Assembly (NCBI RefSeq): GCF_900108945.1
Contig: NZ_FNYE01000001.1
Location: 248,001 to 312,000, forward strand
Length of the DNA stretch: 64,000 nt
Direction: 5' to 3'
Origin: Paraburkholderia diazotrophica
Lineage (GTDB): Bacteria > Pseudomonadota > Gammaproteobacteria > Burkholderiales > Burkholderiaceae
The notes beneath the pieces are model-generated. The model was not told where the DNA came from, ran no database searches, and worked only from the letters and a program-made list of their open reading frames with translations. Below are positions 18,244 to 28,667 of this stretch, piece by piece (position 1 is the first letter of the stretch; each line of letters begins with the position of its first letter). Made by a program: the position numbers and the translations under genes.

Positions 18244-18616
18244 ATATCCACGGGGCAAGTTTCGACATCAGATCGCCGTTTACGCGCCCGTCACCGTTCT
18301 GCGCGTGTGACGGAACGGGCAGCGCCCGTCCTGCAATGTGATGTATCGAACAGCGGCCGCGTGCGCGGGTCGCTAGCATCGGCGTGCCGTCGTGCACTCA
18401 TGAAGCACGGCGTCGCGCGATGACGTCGCTCAATGACGCTGTCCGATCGCAACTATGGGAACGCATGTTTGCTGCAATTGCAGTCACGATCGGTCAATTC
18501 ATCAGGCTACGTGTGCTCACGAACAGTGAAACGTGTTCACGGTTGCTTCAATGGTTGCATGCTGCGCGGCGTAGTGTCGAAGCGTCGCGTCGCGCGGACG
18601 ATGAACGAGGAATGGC

Positions 18617-19177
18617 ATGGAGCGAGGATCGCAGATGAACGCCAGAAGGCTCCCCGTCGACGCCATAGACGTTGCACGTGCACCTGTCTTCGACGAGCGC
18701 CGCTTTCGCCACGCCCTCGGCCGCTTCGCAACCGGCGTCGTCGTGATATCGAGCGGCTGCGGTGAATCTTTGCATGCGATGACGGCCAACGCGTTCATGT
18801 CCGGCTCGCTGAATCCGCCGCTGATCGTCGTGTCCGTCGGCACGCGCGCGCGGATGCACGAAAGGTTGATGGACGACACGCACTTCGGCGTAAGCGTGCT
18901 GTCGAATGACCAGGAACCGCACAGCCGCCATTTCGCGGGCGAACCGCAGACGTGGCTCGTGCCCTGTTTCGCCGCCGTCGACGGACTGCCCGGCGTGATG
19001 CTGCTGGAGAGCGCCGTCGCACGTTTTGCAGCCCGTATCGTCGACCGGCATCCTTGCGGCGATCACACGTTGTTCATTGGTGAAGTACTGGTTTTCTCGC
19101 TCGACGAGCAGGCGCCGCTCGTGTTTTTCGGCGGACGCTACGCGTCGGTGGCGAACGGACGTTTGATGGAGACGTAG
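18617..19177 (+). CDS. Flavin reductase-like (DIM6/NTAB family) FMN-binding protein
   Basis: A 186-residue protein with the flavin reductase-like split barrel: FRHALGRFATGVVVISSG, AMTANAFMSGSLNPPLIVVSVG, FGVSVLSNDQE, HTLFIGEVLVFSLDEQAPLVFFGGRY. Such proteins reduce FMN or FAD with NAD(P)H for a partner monooxygenase, or act as stand-alone oxidoreductases. Two starts are possible, ATG 18617 (GAGGA six bases before) and ATG 18635 (GGAGCGAGGA before). No monooxygenase gene is adjacent. The window's SsuD operon lacks its own reductase gene, so this could serve it, but a 20-kb distance makes that only a possibility. Confidence 0.8.
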   Translation: MERGSQMNARRLPVDAIDVARAPVFDERRFRHALGRFATGVVVISSGCGESLHAMTANAFMSGSLNPPLIVVSVGTRARMHERLMDDTHFGVSVLSNDQEPHSRHFAGEPQTWLVPCFAAVDGLPGVMLLESAVARFAARIVDRHPCGDHTLFIGEVLVFSLDEQAPLVFFGGRYASVANGRLMET

Positions 19178-19538
19178 CAGAAGCGGATTGTGCGCTGCGG
19201 TTGGCAGGCTGCGGGCATTTGCATGCGGACTGCTAATTGATGCGATCGGCAGCGGCGTAATCAAGGTAACGGGTGGATGGCGGACAAATGCTTGCGGGCC
19301 CTTATTCGATGCAATTTTTCCCCGTTGCGCATGCTCTCGCGATGCGCTGCTTCACTTCGCTTCACGACGCGTTACACGAAAGAAACAATTCATCGGAGGG
19401 AATACCCTGTCAAGGTGATTCCCGACTGGCGTATCAGGATAAAGCGACGCAACGTACTGTTGACTATCTATCAGAAGATGACACGAGGGCCCGTGATCAA
19501 CACTTATCGCAGGCGAGAAACGCCTCATCGGGGAGAGC
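19178..19538. other. Intergenic region upstream of the FadR-type regulator, 361 bp
   Basis: Lower GC than its neighbours, especially 19300-19480. Short open frames occur in all frames but none has a family-like sequence. It should hold the promoter of the regulator and the terminator of the flavin reductase gene. I see no strong hairpin or consensus promoter. Confidence 0.35.
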
Positions 19539-20258
19539 ATGATGATGGAACAAACCAATAAAGAACGATCCTTGGTCAGCAAGGTGATGGACGGGCTCGT
19601 GACCGGGATCGTCGAAGAGAAATACGGCGCGGTGCTCCCACCGCAAGACGTATTGTCGAAGGAATTCGACGTGAGCCGCACCGTGATGCGCGAGGCGCTG
19701 TCGATGCTGCTCGCGCGGCACATGCTCGACGTGCGCCCGAAGATCGGCACGCGCATACGCCCGATGCACGACTGGCGGATGATCGACGAGGACGTCGTGA
19801 ACTGGCGCTTTCGCGCGAAGCCCGATCCGACGTTTCTGCGCGACGTGATCGAATTCCGCGTGCTGATCGAGCCGCGCGCCGCGGCGCAGGCGGCGACGCG
19901 CGGCAACGCGTCGGACATCGCCGCGATCCGCGATGCGTTCGAGGCGTTCCGTACCAGCCCGCCCGGCGAGCCCGGCCATCAGACGGCGGACGAAGCGCTG
20001 CACACGCGCATCGTCGTCGCGAGCGGCAACCAGTTCTTCCAGCAGATGGCGGCCATCATTCGCGGCGCGCTGTCGGCGCTCAAGCCGCTCGTCGAGCAGC
20101 CGCCGGGCGCATGGGATGAAGCGGTGAAGCTGCATGCGCGCGTCGTCGAGGCGATCGAGCGGCACGATGCGAAGGAAGCGGAAGCGGCGTCGATGGCGGT
20201 GATCGACTATTCGATGAGCCGCCTGAGCGTGGCGATGCCCGACGCGCAGACGGAATAG
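19539..20258 (+). CDS. FadR/GntR-family transcriptional regulator (FCD domain)
   Basis: A 239-residue regulator. The N-terminal winged helix-turn-helix (about 13-75) has LPPQDVLSKEFDVSRTVMREALSML and LDVRPKIGTRI; the C-terminal FCD ligand domain has FLRDVIEFRVLIEPRAAAQAA with DEALHTRIVVASGNQFF, giving the usual metal-coordinating Asp/His pattern. Several ATGs stand at 19539, 19542 and 19545; the preceding GGGGAGAGC serves as ribosome-binding site. It lies 107 bp before an oxidoreductase of the Gfo/Idh/MocA family on the same strand, so it likely regulates sugar or sugar-acid catabolism there. Confidence 0.9.
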   Translation: MMMEQTNKERSLVSKVMDGLVTGIVEEKYGAVLPPQDVLSKEFDVSRTVMREALSMLLARHMLDVRPKIGTRIRPMHDWRMIDEDVVNWRFRAKPDPTFLRDVIEFRVLIEPRAAAQAATRGNASDIAAIRDAFEAFRTSPPGEPGHQTADEALHTRIVVASGNQFFQQMAAIIRGALSALKPLVEQPPGAWDEAVKLHARVVEAIERHDAKEAEAASMAVIDYSMSRLSVAMPDAQTE

Positions 20259-20365
20259 CTGCAAGCACAATTCCGCCAGGCCGCAAGCGCCTGTCCGGCG
20301 AAGTGGGAGACGACATCGGCGACAATGTCGGCTGTCACTCACCGATCAGGATTTTCTTGCGACCG

Positions 20366-21370
20366 ATGAACAACGCAGCTACGCACGACCCGTCCGCACA
20401 TCACGCAACGATACGCTGGGGCATCGTGGGCGCAGGCCGCATCGCCCACCGCTTTGCGCAGAGCCTCGCGCACGTCCCGGACACGCGCCTCGCGGCCGTA
20501 TGGTCGCGCCGCCGCGCGCGCGCCGAGGCGTTCGCGCAGCAGCATGGCGGTCAGGCGCCCGAGAGCTTCGACGCGCTGCTTCGAAGCGGAATCGACGCGC
20601 TCTATATCGCGACGATGCAGGACAGCCACGCGCATTACGCGTGCGCCGCGCTCGAAGCCGGCATCCATGTGCTGTGCGAAAAGCCCGCGACGGTGAACGC
20701 GGCGCAACTGGCGCGCGTGATCGACAGCGCGCGCGCTTCGCAGCGACTCTTCATGGAAGCGATGAAGCCGCCGTTCTATCCGCTCTACCTGAAACTGCGC
20801 GCGCATCTTTGCGCCGATCCCATCGGCGATATCGGCCTCGTGCGCGCGGGCTGCTCGGTGCCCGGCGTACCCGACGATCATCCGTCGCTGTCGTTCGAAC
20901 AGGCGGGCGGCGCGCTGCTCGATATCGGCATCTACGAGATGTTTCTCGCCGTCGACTGGCTCGGCGCGCCGCTCGACGTGCAGACGCTGGGGCGGCTCGG
21001 CGCGACGGGCGTCGATACGTTCGCGAGCCTCAACAGCCGGCACGAGAAGGGCATCGCGCAGCTCTTTTGCGGGCTCGACCTGTTCGGCAAGGGCGATGCG
21101 TTCATCGCGGGCACGCGCGGCAACGTGACGATTCACGAGAACTGGTGGAATCCGTCGCACGCGACGGTGCGTTATGTCGACGGACGCGTCGTCGAGCTCG
21201 ACGCGCCGTTCGAAGGCGGCGGCCTGAACTACGAGACGCAGCACTTCTGCGAGCTGATTCGCGCCGGGCAGCTCGAAAGCCCGATCATGACGCACGCGAA
21301 GTCGCACCAGATGATCTCGATGGCCGATGCGGCGCGCGCGGCGCTGGGGCTCACGTTTCCCTGCGAGTGA
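20366..21370 (+). CDS. Gfo/Idh/MocA family NAD(P)-dependent oxidoreductase
   Basis: A 334-residue protein. IRWGIVGAGRIAHRFAQSLAHVPD is the N-terminal Rossmann dinucleotide site, and HVLCEKPATVN carries the family EKP motif with its lysine. The C-terminal half has the GGALLDIGIYEMFLAVDWLGA element. Family members oxidise or reduce sugars and inositols. ATG 20366 is chosen as it begins just before the Rossmann fold with a normal short leader; the frame opens up to 20303. It follows the FadR-type regulator gene. Confidence 0.9.
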   Translation: MNNAATHDPSAHHATIRWGIVGAGRIAHRFAQSLAHVPDTRLAAVWSRRRARAEAFAQQHGGQAPESFDALLRSGIDALYIATMQDSHAHYACAALEAGIHVLCEKPATVNAAQLARVIDSARASQRLFMEAMKPPFYPLYLKLRAHLCADPIGDIGLVRAGCSVPGVPDDHPSLSFEQAGGALLDIGIYEMFLAVDWLGAPLDVQTLGRLGATGVDTFASLNSRHEKGIAQLFCGLDLFGKGDAFIAGTRGNVTIHENWWNPSHATVRYVDGRVVELDAPFEGGGLNYETQHFCELIRAGQLESPIMTHAKSHQMISMADAARAALGLTFPCE

Positions 21371-21468
21371 AACTGCGGGCATCGCATTCGCGGTGGTAGG
21401 ATCAGCGCGGACCGGATTTCACGGTCCGTTTTCGTTTTCCTTCAGACGTCGTAGAAAGGAGCGCGATC

Positions 21469-22161
21469 ATGCGCGTGCTGGTCCGGCTGTGGCGCGAGAA
21501 CAAAAGTCTCGTCGCGTTTATTGTTTTGATGGTGCTGTTTCGCAGCGCGATCGCCGACTGGAACGTCGTGCCGAGCGGCTCGATGCTGCCGACGATACGC
21601 GAGGGCGATCGCATCCTCGTCGACAAGATGGCCTACGATCTGCGCATTCCGTTCACGCATATCGCGCTCGTGCATCTGCACGACCCGCAGCGCGGCGATA
21701 TCGTAACGGTCGATTCATCGGCGGCGCACGAGCTGATCGTGAAGCGCCTGATCGGCCTGCCCGGCGATACCGTCGAGATGCGCGACAACGTGCTGTTTGT
21801 GAATGGCGTGCGCGCGAGCTATCAGCCGCTCGCGCTTGCGCCGCTGCCCGGCGATGCCGTGTCGCCCGGCGATTATCTGACCGAGCGCCTGGCGGACTTC
21901 GCGCACGTCGTGCGGCTCTCGGAATTCGCGCCAAGCCCGCGCAGCTCGTTCGGCCCGGTGACGGTGCCGCCCGGTCAGTACCTGATGCTCGGCGACAATC
22001 GCGACGACAGCGCGGACTCGCGCTACTTCGGCTTTTTTCCGCGCGACGAGCTGATGGGGCGCACGCGCCGCGTCGCGTACTCGCTCGACCCCGACCATTA
22101 CTACAAGCCGCGTTTCGACCGTTTCGGCGTGCGGCTCGATGCGTTGGCGGCAGTGCGGTGA
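21469..22161 (+). CDS. lepB: Signal peptidase I
   Basis: A 230-residue membrane peptidase that removes signal peptides from exported proteins at the periplasmic face. One N-terminal membrane segment (about 13-29) precedes the catalytic Ser38 in VPSGSMLPTIREGDRILVDK, and the general base Lys92 is in LIVKRLIGLPGD. The C-terminal box GQYLMLGDNRDDSADSRYFGFF is complete. It is shorter than the E. coli enzyme (one membrane span rather than two). A shorter lepB paralogue beside non-secretion genes may be an accessory copy, as the usual one sits in the lepA-lepB-rnc cluster. Confidence 0.93.
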   Translation: MRVLVRLWRENKSLVAFIVLMVLFRSAIADWNVVPSGSMLPTIREGDRILVDKMAYDLRIPFTHIALVHLHDPQRGDIVTVDSSAAHELIVKRLIGLPGDTVEMRDNVLFVNGVRASYQPLALAPLPGDAVSPGDYLTERLADFAHVVRLSEFAPSPRSSFGPVTVPPGQYLMLGDNRDDSADSRYFGFFPRDELMGRTRRVAYSLDPDHYYKPRFDRFGVRLDALAAVR

Positions 22162-22247
22162 TGCAGCGCGAGACGCGTGGGATTTGATACCCGTTCTTGA
22201 TGCGCATTCGCGCGTGGATGCGCCCACGCGCGACGCCGCTTCGATGA

Positions 22248-23282
22248 TTACGCCGGGCGCTTTGCCAGCGCCTGCGCGCATTCGGCGACGAGGGCAGGGC
22301 CGCGGTAGATGAAGCCCGTATAGAGCTGCACGAGCGACGCGCCCGCGTCGAGCTTCGCCTGCGCGTCCGCGCCCGAAAAAATCCCGCCCACGCCGATGAT
22401 CGGCATGTCGTTGCCGACCTGCGCGCGCAGCTTGCGGATCACTTCATTCGATGCATCGAACACCGGCCGTCCCGACAGGCCGCCCGCTTCGTCGGCGTGC
22501 GGCAGGCCTTGCACGGCCGCGCGCGACAGCGTCGTGTTGGTCGCGATCACGCCTTCGAACCTGTGGCGCAACAGCGTGTCGGCGATCGCCTTGATCTGCT
22601 CGTCGTCGAGATCGGGCGCGATCTTCAGCGCGAGCGGCACCAGCTTCCCGTGCAGATCGGCGAGGCGCTGCTGCTTGTCCTTGAGCGCCGCGAGCAACGC
22701 GTCGAGCTCGTCGGCGCCTTGCAGCTGGCGCAGATTCTTCGTATTCGGCGACGAAATGTTGACGGTCACATAGCTCGCGAACGGATAGACGCGCTCGAGG
22801 CAGTACAGGTAGTCGTCGGCGGCGCGCTCGATGGGGGTGTCGGCGTTCTTGCCGATGTTCAGGCCGAGCACGCCGCGATAGCGCGCGGCCTGCACGTTCT
22901 TCACGAACTGCTCGACGCCCGCGTTGTTGAAGCCCATCCGGTTGATCACGGCATTCGCCTGCGGCAGGCGGAACATGCGCGGGCGCGGATTGCCCGGCTG
23001 CGCGCGCGGCGTCACCGTGCCGACTTCGATAAAGCCGAAGCCGAGCGCGGCCAGACCGTCGATGCACGCGCCATCCTTGTCCAGCCCGGCCGCGAGTCCG
23101 ACGGGATTCCTGAACGTCAGGCCCATCACGGTGCGTGGCGAATCGGGTACGTGCGGCGCGAGCGCGCCCGCCACGCCGGCGCGTCCGGCGGCGCCGAGCA
23201 GGCGCAAGGTCAGATGGTGGGCGTCTTCCGCGTCCATGCGAAAGAGTTGAGCGCGTACGAGCGGATAAAGGGAACTGAACAC
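22248..23282 (-). CDS. pyrD: Dihydroorotate dehydrogenase (quinone), class 2
   Basis: A 344-residue membrane-associated flavoprotein that oxidises dihydroorotate to orotate in pyrimidine synthesis and passes electrons to quinone. Class 2 features: N-terminal amphipathic extension [51 protein letters not shown], and [15 protein letters not shown] with the catalytic serine position. The C-terminal FMN phosphate site is [26 protein letters not shown]. Length and order are normal. Convergent with lepB. Confidence 0.97.
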   Translation of the reverse strand: MFSSLYPLVRAQLFRMDAEDAHHLTLRLLGAAGRAGVAGALAPHVPDSPRTVMGLTFRNPVGLAAGLDKDGACIDGLAALGFGFIEVGTVTPRAQPGNPRPRMFRLPQANAVINRMGFNNAGVEQFVKNVQAARYRGVLGLNIGKNADTPIERAADDYLYCLERVYPFASYVTVNISSPNTKNLRQLQGADELDALLAALKDKQQRLADLHGKLVPLALKIAPDLDDEQIKAIADTLLRHRFEGVIATNTTLSRAAVQGLPHADEAGGLSGRPVFDASNEVIRKLRAQVGNDMPIIGVGGIFSGADAQAKLDAGASLVQLYTGFIYRGPALVAECAQALAKRPA

Positions 23283-23477
23283 GGCGGGGCGCCTGGCGGC
23301 TGAAAATGAGAACCCGCTATTTTAACGGTTCGCAGCGGCGGTTATCGGCGTTTCGGGTTTGTTGCGCGGTTGCGCTCTTGCGTGACAGGCGCGTTGTGTG
23401 AGGCAAAGATACGCATTGTGGGCGGCATCGCGCTCCAGGAGTGGATAGTCGCGAGCCCGCACGCGAGGCGGGGTTCT

Positions 23478-24317
23478 TCAACCGCGGCTGATGTGCAGCA
23501 CGCGCGAGCCGGCCTTTGCGGCATCGACGGGCGAGAGGTCGGGCGCGACGGGATCGAGCACCTTCCAGGCGCCGTCGAAAAGCCCTTCGAGCGGCATGAA
23601 ATTGGCCTTGTAGGCCATTTTCGGGCTCTCGCGTATCCAGTAGCCGAGATACACGTGCGGCAGCTTCAGGCTGCGCGCCTGTTCGATCTGCCAGAGGATG
23701 TTGTAAGTGCCGTAACTCGTGTGCGGCTGGTCGGGATCGAAGAACGTGTACACCGACGACAGCCCGTCGCCGAGAATGTCGATCATGCTGACCATGCGCA
23801 GCGTGCCCGGCATGTCCGGATGACCCGCATAGCCGGGATTGGCCGGCTCGCGGAATTCGACGAGGCGCGAATTGATCCTGCTTTGCAGCAGGAACTGCTC
23901 GTACTGGTCGCGGCTGTCGCGGTCCATGCCGCCGCCCGCGTGCCGCGCCGACTGATAGCGCATGTAGAGCGCATAGTGCTCTTCGTCGTAATGCAGCGGG
24001 GCGACGGTGGCGATCAGATCGCCGTGCTTTTTCCATACGCGGCGCTGCGTGCGGTTCGGCTTGAAGCGCTCGACGGGCACGCGCACGGGCACGCATGCGC
24101 GGCAGCCGTCGCAATAGGGTCGGTACGTGAACACGCCCGAGCGGCGAAAGCCCGCGCGAACGAGCTCGGTGTAGACGTCGGAGTTGATCAGATGGCTGGG
24201 CGTGGCGACCTGCGAGCGCGCGACGCGCCCTTCCAGATAGCTGCAAGGGTAAGGCGCTGTTGCATAGAATTGCAGCGCCGAAAGCGGTGAAAGCGGCAGC
24301 TCATTCGGGTGAGTCAC
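23478..24317 (-). CDS. bpt: Aspartate/glutamate leucyltransferase (N-degron pathway)
   Basis: A 279-residue Bpt/Ate-type aminoacyl-tRNA-protein transferase that adds Leu to N-terminal Asp or Glu, sending proteins to ClpAP. Markers are [32 protein letters not shown] with its Cys cluster, and [22 protein letters not shown]. The start is GTG 24317 ([13 protein letters not shown]); the open frame continues to 24404 but that part is not family-like. aat follows upstream on the same strand 140 bp away, so the two halves of the bacterial N-degron machinery sit together. Confidence 0.95.
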   Translation of the reverse strand: MTHPNELPLSPLSALQFYATAPYPCSYLEGRVARSQVATPSHLINSDVYTELVRAGFRRSGVFTYRPYCDGCRACVPVRVPVERFKPNRTQRRVWKKHGDLIATVAPLHYDEEHYALYMRYQSARHAGGGMDRDSRDQYEQFLLQSRINSRLVEFREPANPGYAGHPDMPGTLRMVSMIDILGDGLSSVYTFFDPDQPHTSYGTYNILWQIEQARSLKLPHVYLGYWIRESPKMAYKANFMPLEGLFDGAWKVLDPVAPDLSPVDAAKAGSRVLHISRG

Positions 24318-24457
24318 GTTAGCAGCTCTCGAAGCGTTTCTGGTTTTGCAAATCCGGCTGTCTGCTGGCAATTGCTGGTGACGGTGGCAATTGGCCCGCG
24401 CCATGCCGGACGGACATGTCCATCGCGGTTATCGTCGGCCGCGCGGCGGCGCTCACG

Positions 24458-25204
24458 TCATGCCGACGGCAGGGCCGGCATGATCAGATCGCGCAGCACA
24501 GTCTTGTCGAACGGCCAGGGGATCGGCGCGGCGTCGACGGAAGCACGCACATGCGCGACAAACGCCTTGCGCGCGATCTCGCGGCCGCCCAGCGACGCCA
24601 GATGAGACGTGTTCTGCTGGCAGTCTATCATTTCTATTTCATGGCGTCGCAAGTGGAAGACGAGCGCGGAAAGCGCAATTTTCGACGCATCCGTCACTTC
24701 CGCATACATCGATTCGCCGAAGAACATCTTGCCGAACGACACGCCGTACAAACCACCGACGCGTTTGCCTCGATGCCAGGTCTCGACACTGTGCGCGTCA
24801 CCGTGGCGATGCAGCGACGTGTACGCGTCGATCACGTCCGACGTGATCCACGTGCCGCGCTGGCCGTGACGCGGCGCGAGCGCGCAGGCGCGCATCACGG
24901 CGGGAAAGTCGACGTCGACGCGAATCTCCCAGGCGTCGTCGCGCAGCACGCGCTTGAGCGTCTTCTTCAGCGATGGCGAGACCTTGAACTCGCGCGGACG
25001 CAGGATCATGCGCGGATCGGGTGTCCACCAGAGCACGGGCTGGCCGTCCGAATACCACGGGAAAATGCCGCGCCGGTACGCATCGATCAGCCGCGAAGGC
25101 AACAGGTCTGCGCTTGCGGCGAGCAGGCCGGGCGCGCCGCTCGCCGCGGACAGCGCGCGTTCGACGGGCGGAAACGGATCGTCGGGGCCTAGCCAGGGAA
25201 CCAT
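24458..25204 (-). CDS. aat: Leucyl/phenylalanyl-tRNA--protein transferase
   Basis: A 248-residue enzyme that transfers Leu or Phe from tRNA to N-terminal Lys/Arg. Typical elements are [43 protein letters not shown], and [19 protein letters not shown] followed by [12 protein letters not shown]. Length is normal for the family. It is 24 bp downstream of the NUDIX gene and probably cotranscribed with it and bpt. Confidence 0.97.
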   Translation of the reverse strand: MVPWLGPDDPFPPVERALSAASGAPGLLAASADLLPSRLIDAYRRGIFPWYSDGQPVLWWTPDPRMILRPREFKVSPSLKKTLKRVLRDDAWEIRVDVDFPAVMRACALAPRHGQRGTWITSDVIDAYTSLHRHGDAHSVETWHRGKRVGGLYGVSFGKMFFGESMYAEVTDASKIALSALVFHLRRHEIEMIDCQQNTSHLASLGGREIARKAFVAHVRASVDAAPIPWPFDKTVLRDLIMPALPSA

Positions 25205-25228
25205 GCTGCGTTGGTCGTCGTCGTGGCG

Positions 25229-25774
25229 TCAGCCGTCGCGCAGCGAGCGGAAGATGTCGCCCGTATGCAGGCCGTAGTTGCCGGATGTGCGGTCGGTGAA
25301 GAAGAAGCGCAGCGTCTGCGCGACGGTCGGAAACGCGATGTCGTTCCACGGAATGTCGCGCTCTTCGAAGAGGCGCACTTCGAGGCTCTCTTCGCCCGCT
25401 TCGATGTCGAGATCGAGCAGCCGCGCGAGATAGAACAGATGCACCTGATGCACGTGCGGCACGTTCAGCAGCGAAAACAGGTTCTGCACTTCGACGCGCG
25501 CGCCGGCTTCCTCCAGCGTTTCGCGCGCGGCGGCCTCCGATGTGGTCTCGCCCATTTCCATGAAGCCTGCGGGCAGCGTCCAGTAGCCGTAGCGCGGCTC
25601 GATCGCGCGGCGGCACAGCAGCACCTTGTCGTCCCACACGGGAACGGTGCCGACCACGTTGCGCGGATTCTGATAGTGCACGGTGCCGCAGCTCGCGCAG
25701 ACGAAGCGCTCCCGGTTGTCGCCGGGCGGAATGCTAAGGCTCACTGCCTGGCCGCAGACGGAACAGAATTTCAT
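25229..25774 (-). CDS. NUDIX hydrolase with zinc ribbon
   Basis: A 181-residue pyrophosphohydrolase. An N-terminal zinc ribbon (CSVCG ... CASCG, residues 4-30) precedes the NUDIX box GFMEMGETTSEAAARETLEEAGA, in which G-x5-E-x7-REx2EEx-G is complete. Substrate class is not clear: the zinc ribbon is like that of NADH pyrophosphatase, but the middle domain is missing and the protein is shorter. Start ATG 25774 is the first of the frame. Confidence 0.9.
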   Translation of the reverse strand: MKFCSVCGQAVSLSIPPGDNRERFVCASCGTVHYQNPRNVVGTVPVWDDKVLLCRRAIEPRYGYWTLPAGFMEMGETTSEAAARETLEEAGARVEVQNLFSLLNVPHVHQVHLFYLARLLDLDIEAGEESLEVRLFEERDIPWNDIAFPTVAQTLRFFFTDRTSGNYGLHTGDIFRSLRDG

Positions 25775-25894
25775 AGAGAGGGGACGGAGAATGGTGATGC
25801 GAGTGTATCACCGGCTCGCGCGTTCACGATGACGCCTGGGGGGCGTGGTCGGGCCGTTCCGCGCGAAGGCATTCGCGCAAATAAAGCAGACCCT

Positions 25895-25923
25895 AAAACA
25901 AAAAACCCGCCGATGGCGGGTTT
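25895..25923 (-). terminator. Rho-independent terminator after tRNA-fMet
   Basis: On the minus strand the stem AACCCGCC / GGCGGGTT closes a three-base loop and is followed by TTTTTGTTTT. It stands 33 bp after the CCA end of tRNA-fMet and before the NUDIX gene. Confidence 0.85.
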
Positions 25924-25955
25924 GATGGTGCGACGGACATTGCTGATGCTGAACT

Positions 25956-26032
<77 letters not shown>

Positions 26033-26047
26033 TCCGTCGAAGAAAAG

Positions 26048-26076
26048 ATTATATGGCAAACGCAGGGTCGATGCAA
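26048..26076 (-). promoter_or_regulatory. Sigma-70 promoter of tRNA-fMet
   Basis: On the minus strand TTGCAT (26076-26071) and TATAAT (26053-26048) are spaced by 17 bp, near the consensus. The -10 ends 16 bases before the mature tRNA. Confidence 0.8.
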
Positions 26077-26287
26077 TCGTTTTTTAAGAATCGACTGGAA
26101 AGCGTGCGAAGCGACACGCAATTGGCCTGCCGCGACAGCCGTCTCGAACGCGTGCCGCCGATGTGCGAGCATGGCAGGCGGCGCGCGATGCCTGCGCTAG
26201 AATCGCCGTTCGTCTGTGCCGCGCAAGCCGTTCGTTCTGGTTCTGGCATGCGCGGCATGCTTGCACCCACTTTGCTACCGACACGCC

Positions 26288-26785
26288 ATGGACATCGCTC
26301 ACGACTTGCAGTCGATCGCCGCGCAGGAACATGCGCTCGTCTTCCCCCATTTCGACGCCGACAGCGCGTGGCAACTCGGCGCGTATCTGCATGAGATCGC
26401 AAAGGCGCGCGGCCTCGCGCTCGCGATCGACATCCGCACGTTCGGCCAGCCGCTCTTTTTCTGCACGCTCGAAGGCGCGACGCCCGACAACGTCGACTGG
26501 GCGCGCCGCAAGGGCAACACCGTCGCGCATTTCCGCCGCAGCTCGTACGGTATCGGCCTGAAGCTGCAGCAGTCGGGCGCCACGCTCGCGGACAAGCACG
26601 GCCTCGCCGTATCCGACTATGCGTCGCATGGCGGCGCGTTTCCGCTGACCGTGAAGGGCGCGGGCGTGATCGGATCGGTGACGGTGTCGGGACTGCCGCA
26701 ACGCGCGGATCACGAACTCGTCGCCGAGGCGCTGTGCGCGCAACTGGGCCACGACTACAGCAAGCTCGCGCTTGCGAAGGCGTGA
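26288..26785 (+). CDS. UPF0303 / heme-degrading-domain family protein
   Basis: A 165-residue protein recognisable as UPF0303 by [60 protein letters not shown], and [36 protein letters not shown]. The HbpS/DUF336-like fold has been linked to heme or to sensing, but no activity is established for the UPF0303 branch. ATG 26288 is chosen as the conserved start; the frame is open to 26216. Three bases separate it from the SMR gene. Confidence 0.88.
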   Translation: MDIAHDLQSIAAQEHALVFPHFDADSAWQLGAYLHEIAKARGLALAIDIRTFGQPLFFCTLEGATPDNVDWARRKGNTVAHFRRSSYGIGLKLQQSGATLADKHGLAVSDYASHGGAFPLTVKGAGVIGSVTVSGLPQRADHELVAEALCAQLGHDYSKLALAKA

Positions 26786-26788
26786 CGC

Positions 26789-27127
26789 ATGCGCATGCCG
26801 CCCTATGTGCTGCTCGCGATCGCGATCGTCGCCGAGGTGATCGCAACCTCCGCGCTGCGCGCGTCGGAAGGCTTTACGCGCGCGGTCCCCGCGCTCGTCG
26901 TGCTGCTTGGCTACGGCATTTCGTTTTACTGCCTGTCGCTGACGTTGAAGAGCCTGCCCGTGGGTATCGTCTATGCGATCTGGTCGGGCGTCGGCATCGT
27001 GCTGATCACGCTGGTGGCGATCGTGCTGTACCGGCAGGTGCCCGATCTTGCGGCCGTGGCGGGGCTCGGCCTGATCGTCGCGGGCGTCGTCGTGCTCAAT
27101 CTGTTCTCAAAGATGCAGGCGCACTGA
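26789..27127 (+). CDS. Small multidrug resistance (SMR) family transporter
   Basis: A 112-residue, four-span membrane protein. Glu16 in [19 protein letters not shown] is the family's essential drug/proton site, and [28 protein letters not shown] is the signature loop and third span. Such dimeric antiporters exchange protons for cationic compounds or guanidinium. The [16 protein letters not shown] pattern is closest to EmrE/QacE, though guanidinium-type Gdx cannot be fully excluded. Cotranscribed with the UPF0303 gene. Confidence 0.92.
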   Translation: MRMPPYVLLAIAIVAEVIATSALRASEGFTRAVPALVVLLGYGISFYCLSLTLKSLPVGIVYAIWSGVGIVLITLVAIVLYRQVPDLAAVAGLGLIVAGVVVLNLFSKMQAH

Positions 27128-27164
27128 CGCGCCAAGCGATCAGCCAGGCCCAACCCGGCTCAAC

Positions 27165-28424
27165 TCAAGTTGCCGCCGCAGTCTGCGCGTCCGTGCCGGA
27201 TTGCGGCGTTTTCTCTCTCCATCCTCGACGTGCCAGCAGCGCACGGCCCAGAGCAATGCCGGGACGTTCGATCATCACATACGTCGCACAGGACATCGCG
27301 ACGACCAGCGCGCCCGCGATCAGCACGACGGCCCAGTACTGCGCGATCGATTCCATCGAGAACTGCCGCAGCGACGCGTTCGCGAACACCAGATGCAGGC
27401 AGACGCCGTGCGTCAGATAGACGCCGTAGCTGATGGCGCCGAGTCGTTGGGCACCCCGCGATTTCAACAGGCCGAAGAGGTCACAGCCCGTCAGGATGAG
27501 ATAGAAGAAAGCGGCGATCAGCAGGTTCTGAACCACTGCGTTCGAAGCACCGACGCCGGCATAGGCGAGCGCGATCGATGCGCTTGCAACCAGCGATCGA
27601 ACATGCGCAGGTATCCCGTCGAGCCGAAAGCTGCTGCGCGGCAACGAGGCGGCCATCATGCCGATGCTGAACAGCATCAGATACGACCACACGCCGAAGC
27701 GGGCATCGACACTGAACGCCACCGATACGCCGAAAAGCAGCACGACAAACGCGGTGCGCAGCCGTGGGACGAAGGCGATCAGCGATGTCACCGCGAGCGA
27801 GAAATAGAAGTACCACTCCCACGCGAGCGTCCACACCATGCCGAACATCACGGGCGGCTCGGGGTTTCCGTTGATCCATACGTTTGCGCCGAGGCCGAGC
27901 GCCATCCAGTTGACGATTTCCTTCGCGAGCTTCGCGGGACTCACATTCAGATGCAGGCCCGTCGACGAGAATACGGTCAGAAGCGTGAGGCAGAGCACGA
28001 AATAGAAGAGTGGGGCGACGCGAAAAAAGCGCGACAGGTAAAGCGAAAACAGATACCTGCGATAGTCGGCGGCGCGGTGCACGCGCGCGGATGCGGCGAT
28101 GGCTTTGCCCCAGAACAGGTAGCTCGTGATGACGAAAAACACTGACACGCCGATATTGCCAAGCTGATTGAAGAACAGGTCGGGTCCCGGTCCCCAGAAT
28201 CCCGCGCGCATGTAGGCGTAGTAGCCCGAAGCGTGCGCGAGGAATACGCCCAGCGCGAGGAATCCACGCAGACCGTCGATATTGCGGAAGCGCTCGTCTG
28301 CGCGAATCTCCTGCGCATCGAGTCCACGCCAGCGCAACACGGAAATTGCACCGCAAAGCACGACGAGGACGGGTACGATGCGCCACGCCTCGTGCACGTC
28401 CAGGTTCGCCAGATGCTGATCCAT
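27165..28424 (-). CDS. Acyltransferase family 3 membrane protein
   Basis: A 419-residue acyltransferase-3 protein. The signature FRNIDGLRGFLALGVFLAHASGYY comes after a first membrane segment, and RLGAISYGVYLTHGVCLHLVF and YVMIERPGIALGR are the C-terminal motifs. About ten membrane spans are expected. ATG 28424 has GAGGAGC eight bases before it, so the longer open frame to 28913 is rejected. It is divergent from the gtrB-like gene, and may O-acylate the surface glycan that gtrB modifies. Confidence 0.9.
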   Translation of the reverse strand: MDQHLANLDVHEAWRIVPVLVVLCGAISVLRWRGLDAQEIRADERFRNIDGLRGFLALGVFLAHASGYYAYMRAGFWGPGPDLFFNQLGNIGVSVFFVITSYLFWGKAIAASARVHRAADYRRYLFSLYLSRFFRVAPLFYFVLCLTLLTVFSSTGLHLNVSPAKLAKEIVNWMALGLGANVWINGNPEPPVMFGMVWTLAWEWYFYFSLAVTSLIAFVPRLRTAFVVLLFGVSVAFSVDARFGVWSYLMLFSIGMMAASLPRSSFRLDGIPAHVRSLVASASIALAYAGVGASNAVVQNLLIAAFFYLILTGCDLFGLLKSRGAQRLGAISYGVYLTHGVCLHLVFANASLRQFSMESIAQYWAVVLIAGALVVAMSCATYVMIERPGIALGRALLARRGWREKTPQSGTDAQTAAAT

Positions 28425-28667
28425 TCCGCGTGCTCCTCTCGTGTCCAGCGCAATGGCGGTCTCGCGTATCGCGCGCTGTCGGACTGCAATCTTCCACGCA
28501 GCGTGACAAACGGATCGTTCGACGGCGAACGGAGCGCGAGCGATTAAGGGCATCGCGGTACGCTGGCGGCACTTGGTCCGCATCCTTCGCGCGCGCGGAA
28601 AGTGGGGTGGCGAACAAACGCGGGGTCCGAACGCCATTACATTAGTTGCGAGGTCAAATGGCCAGCG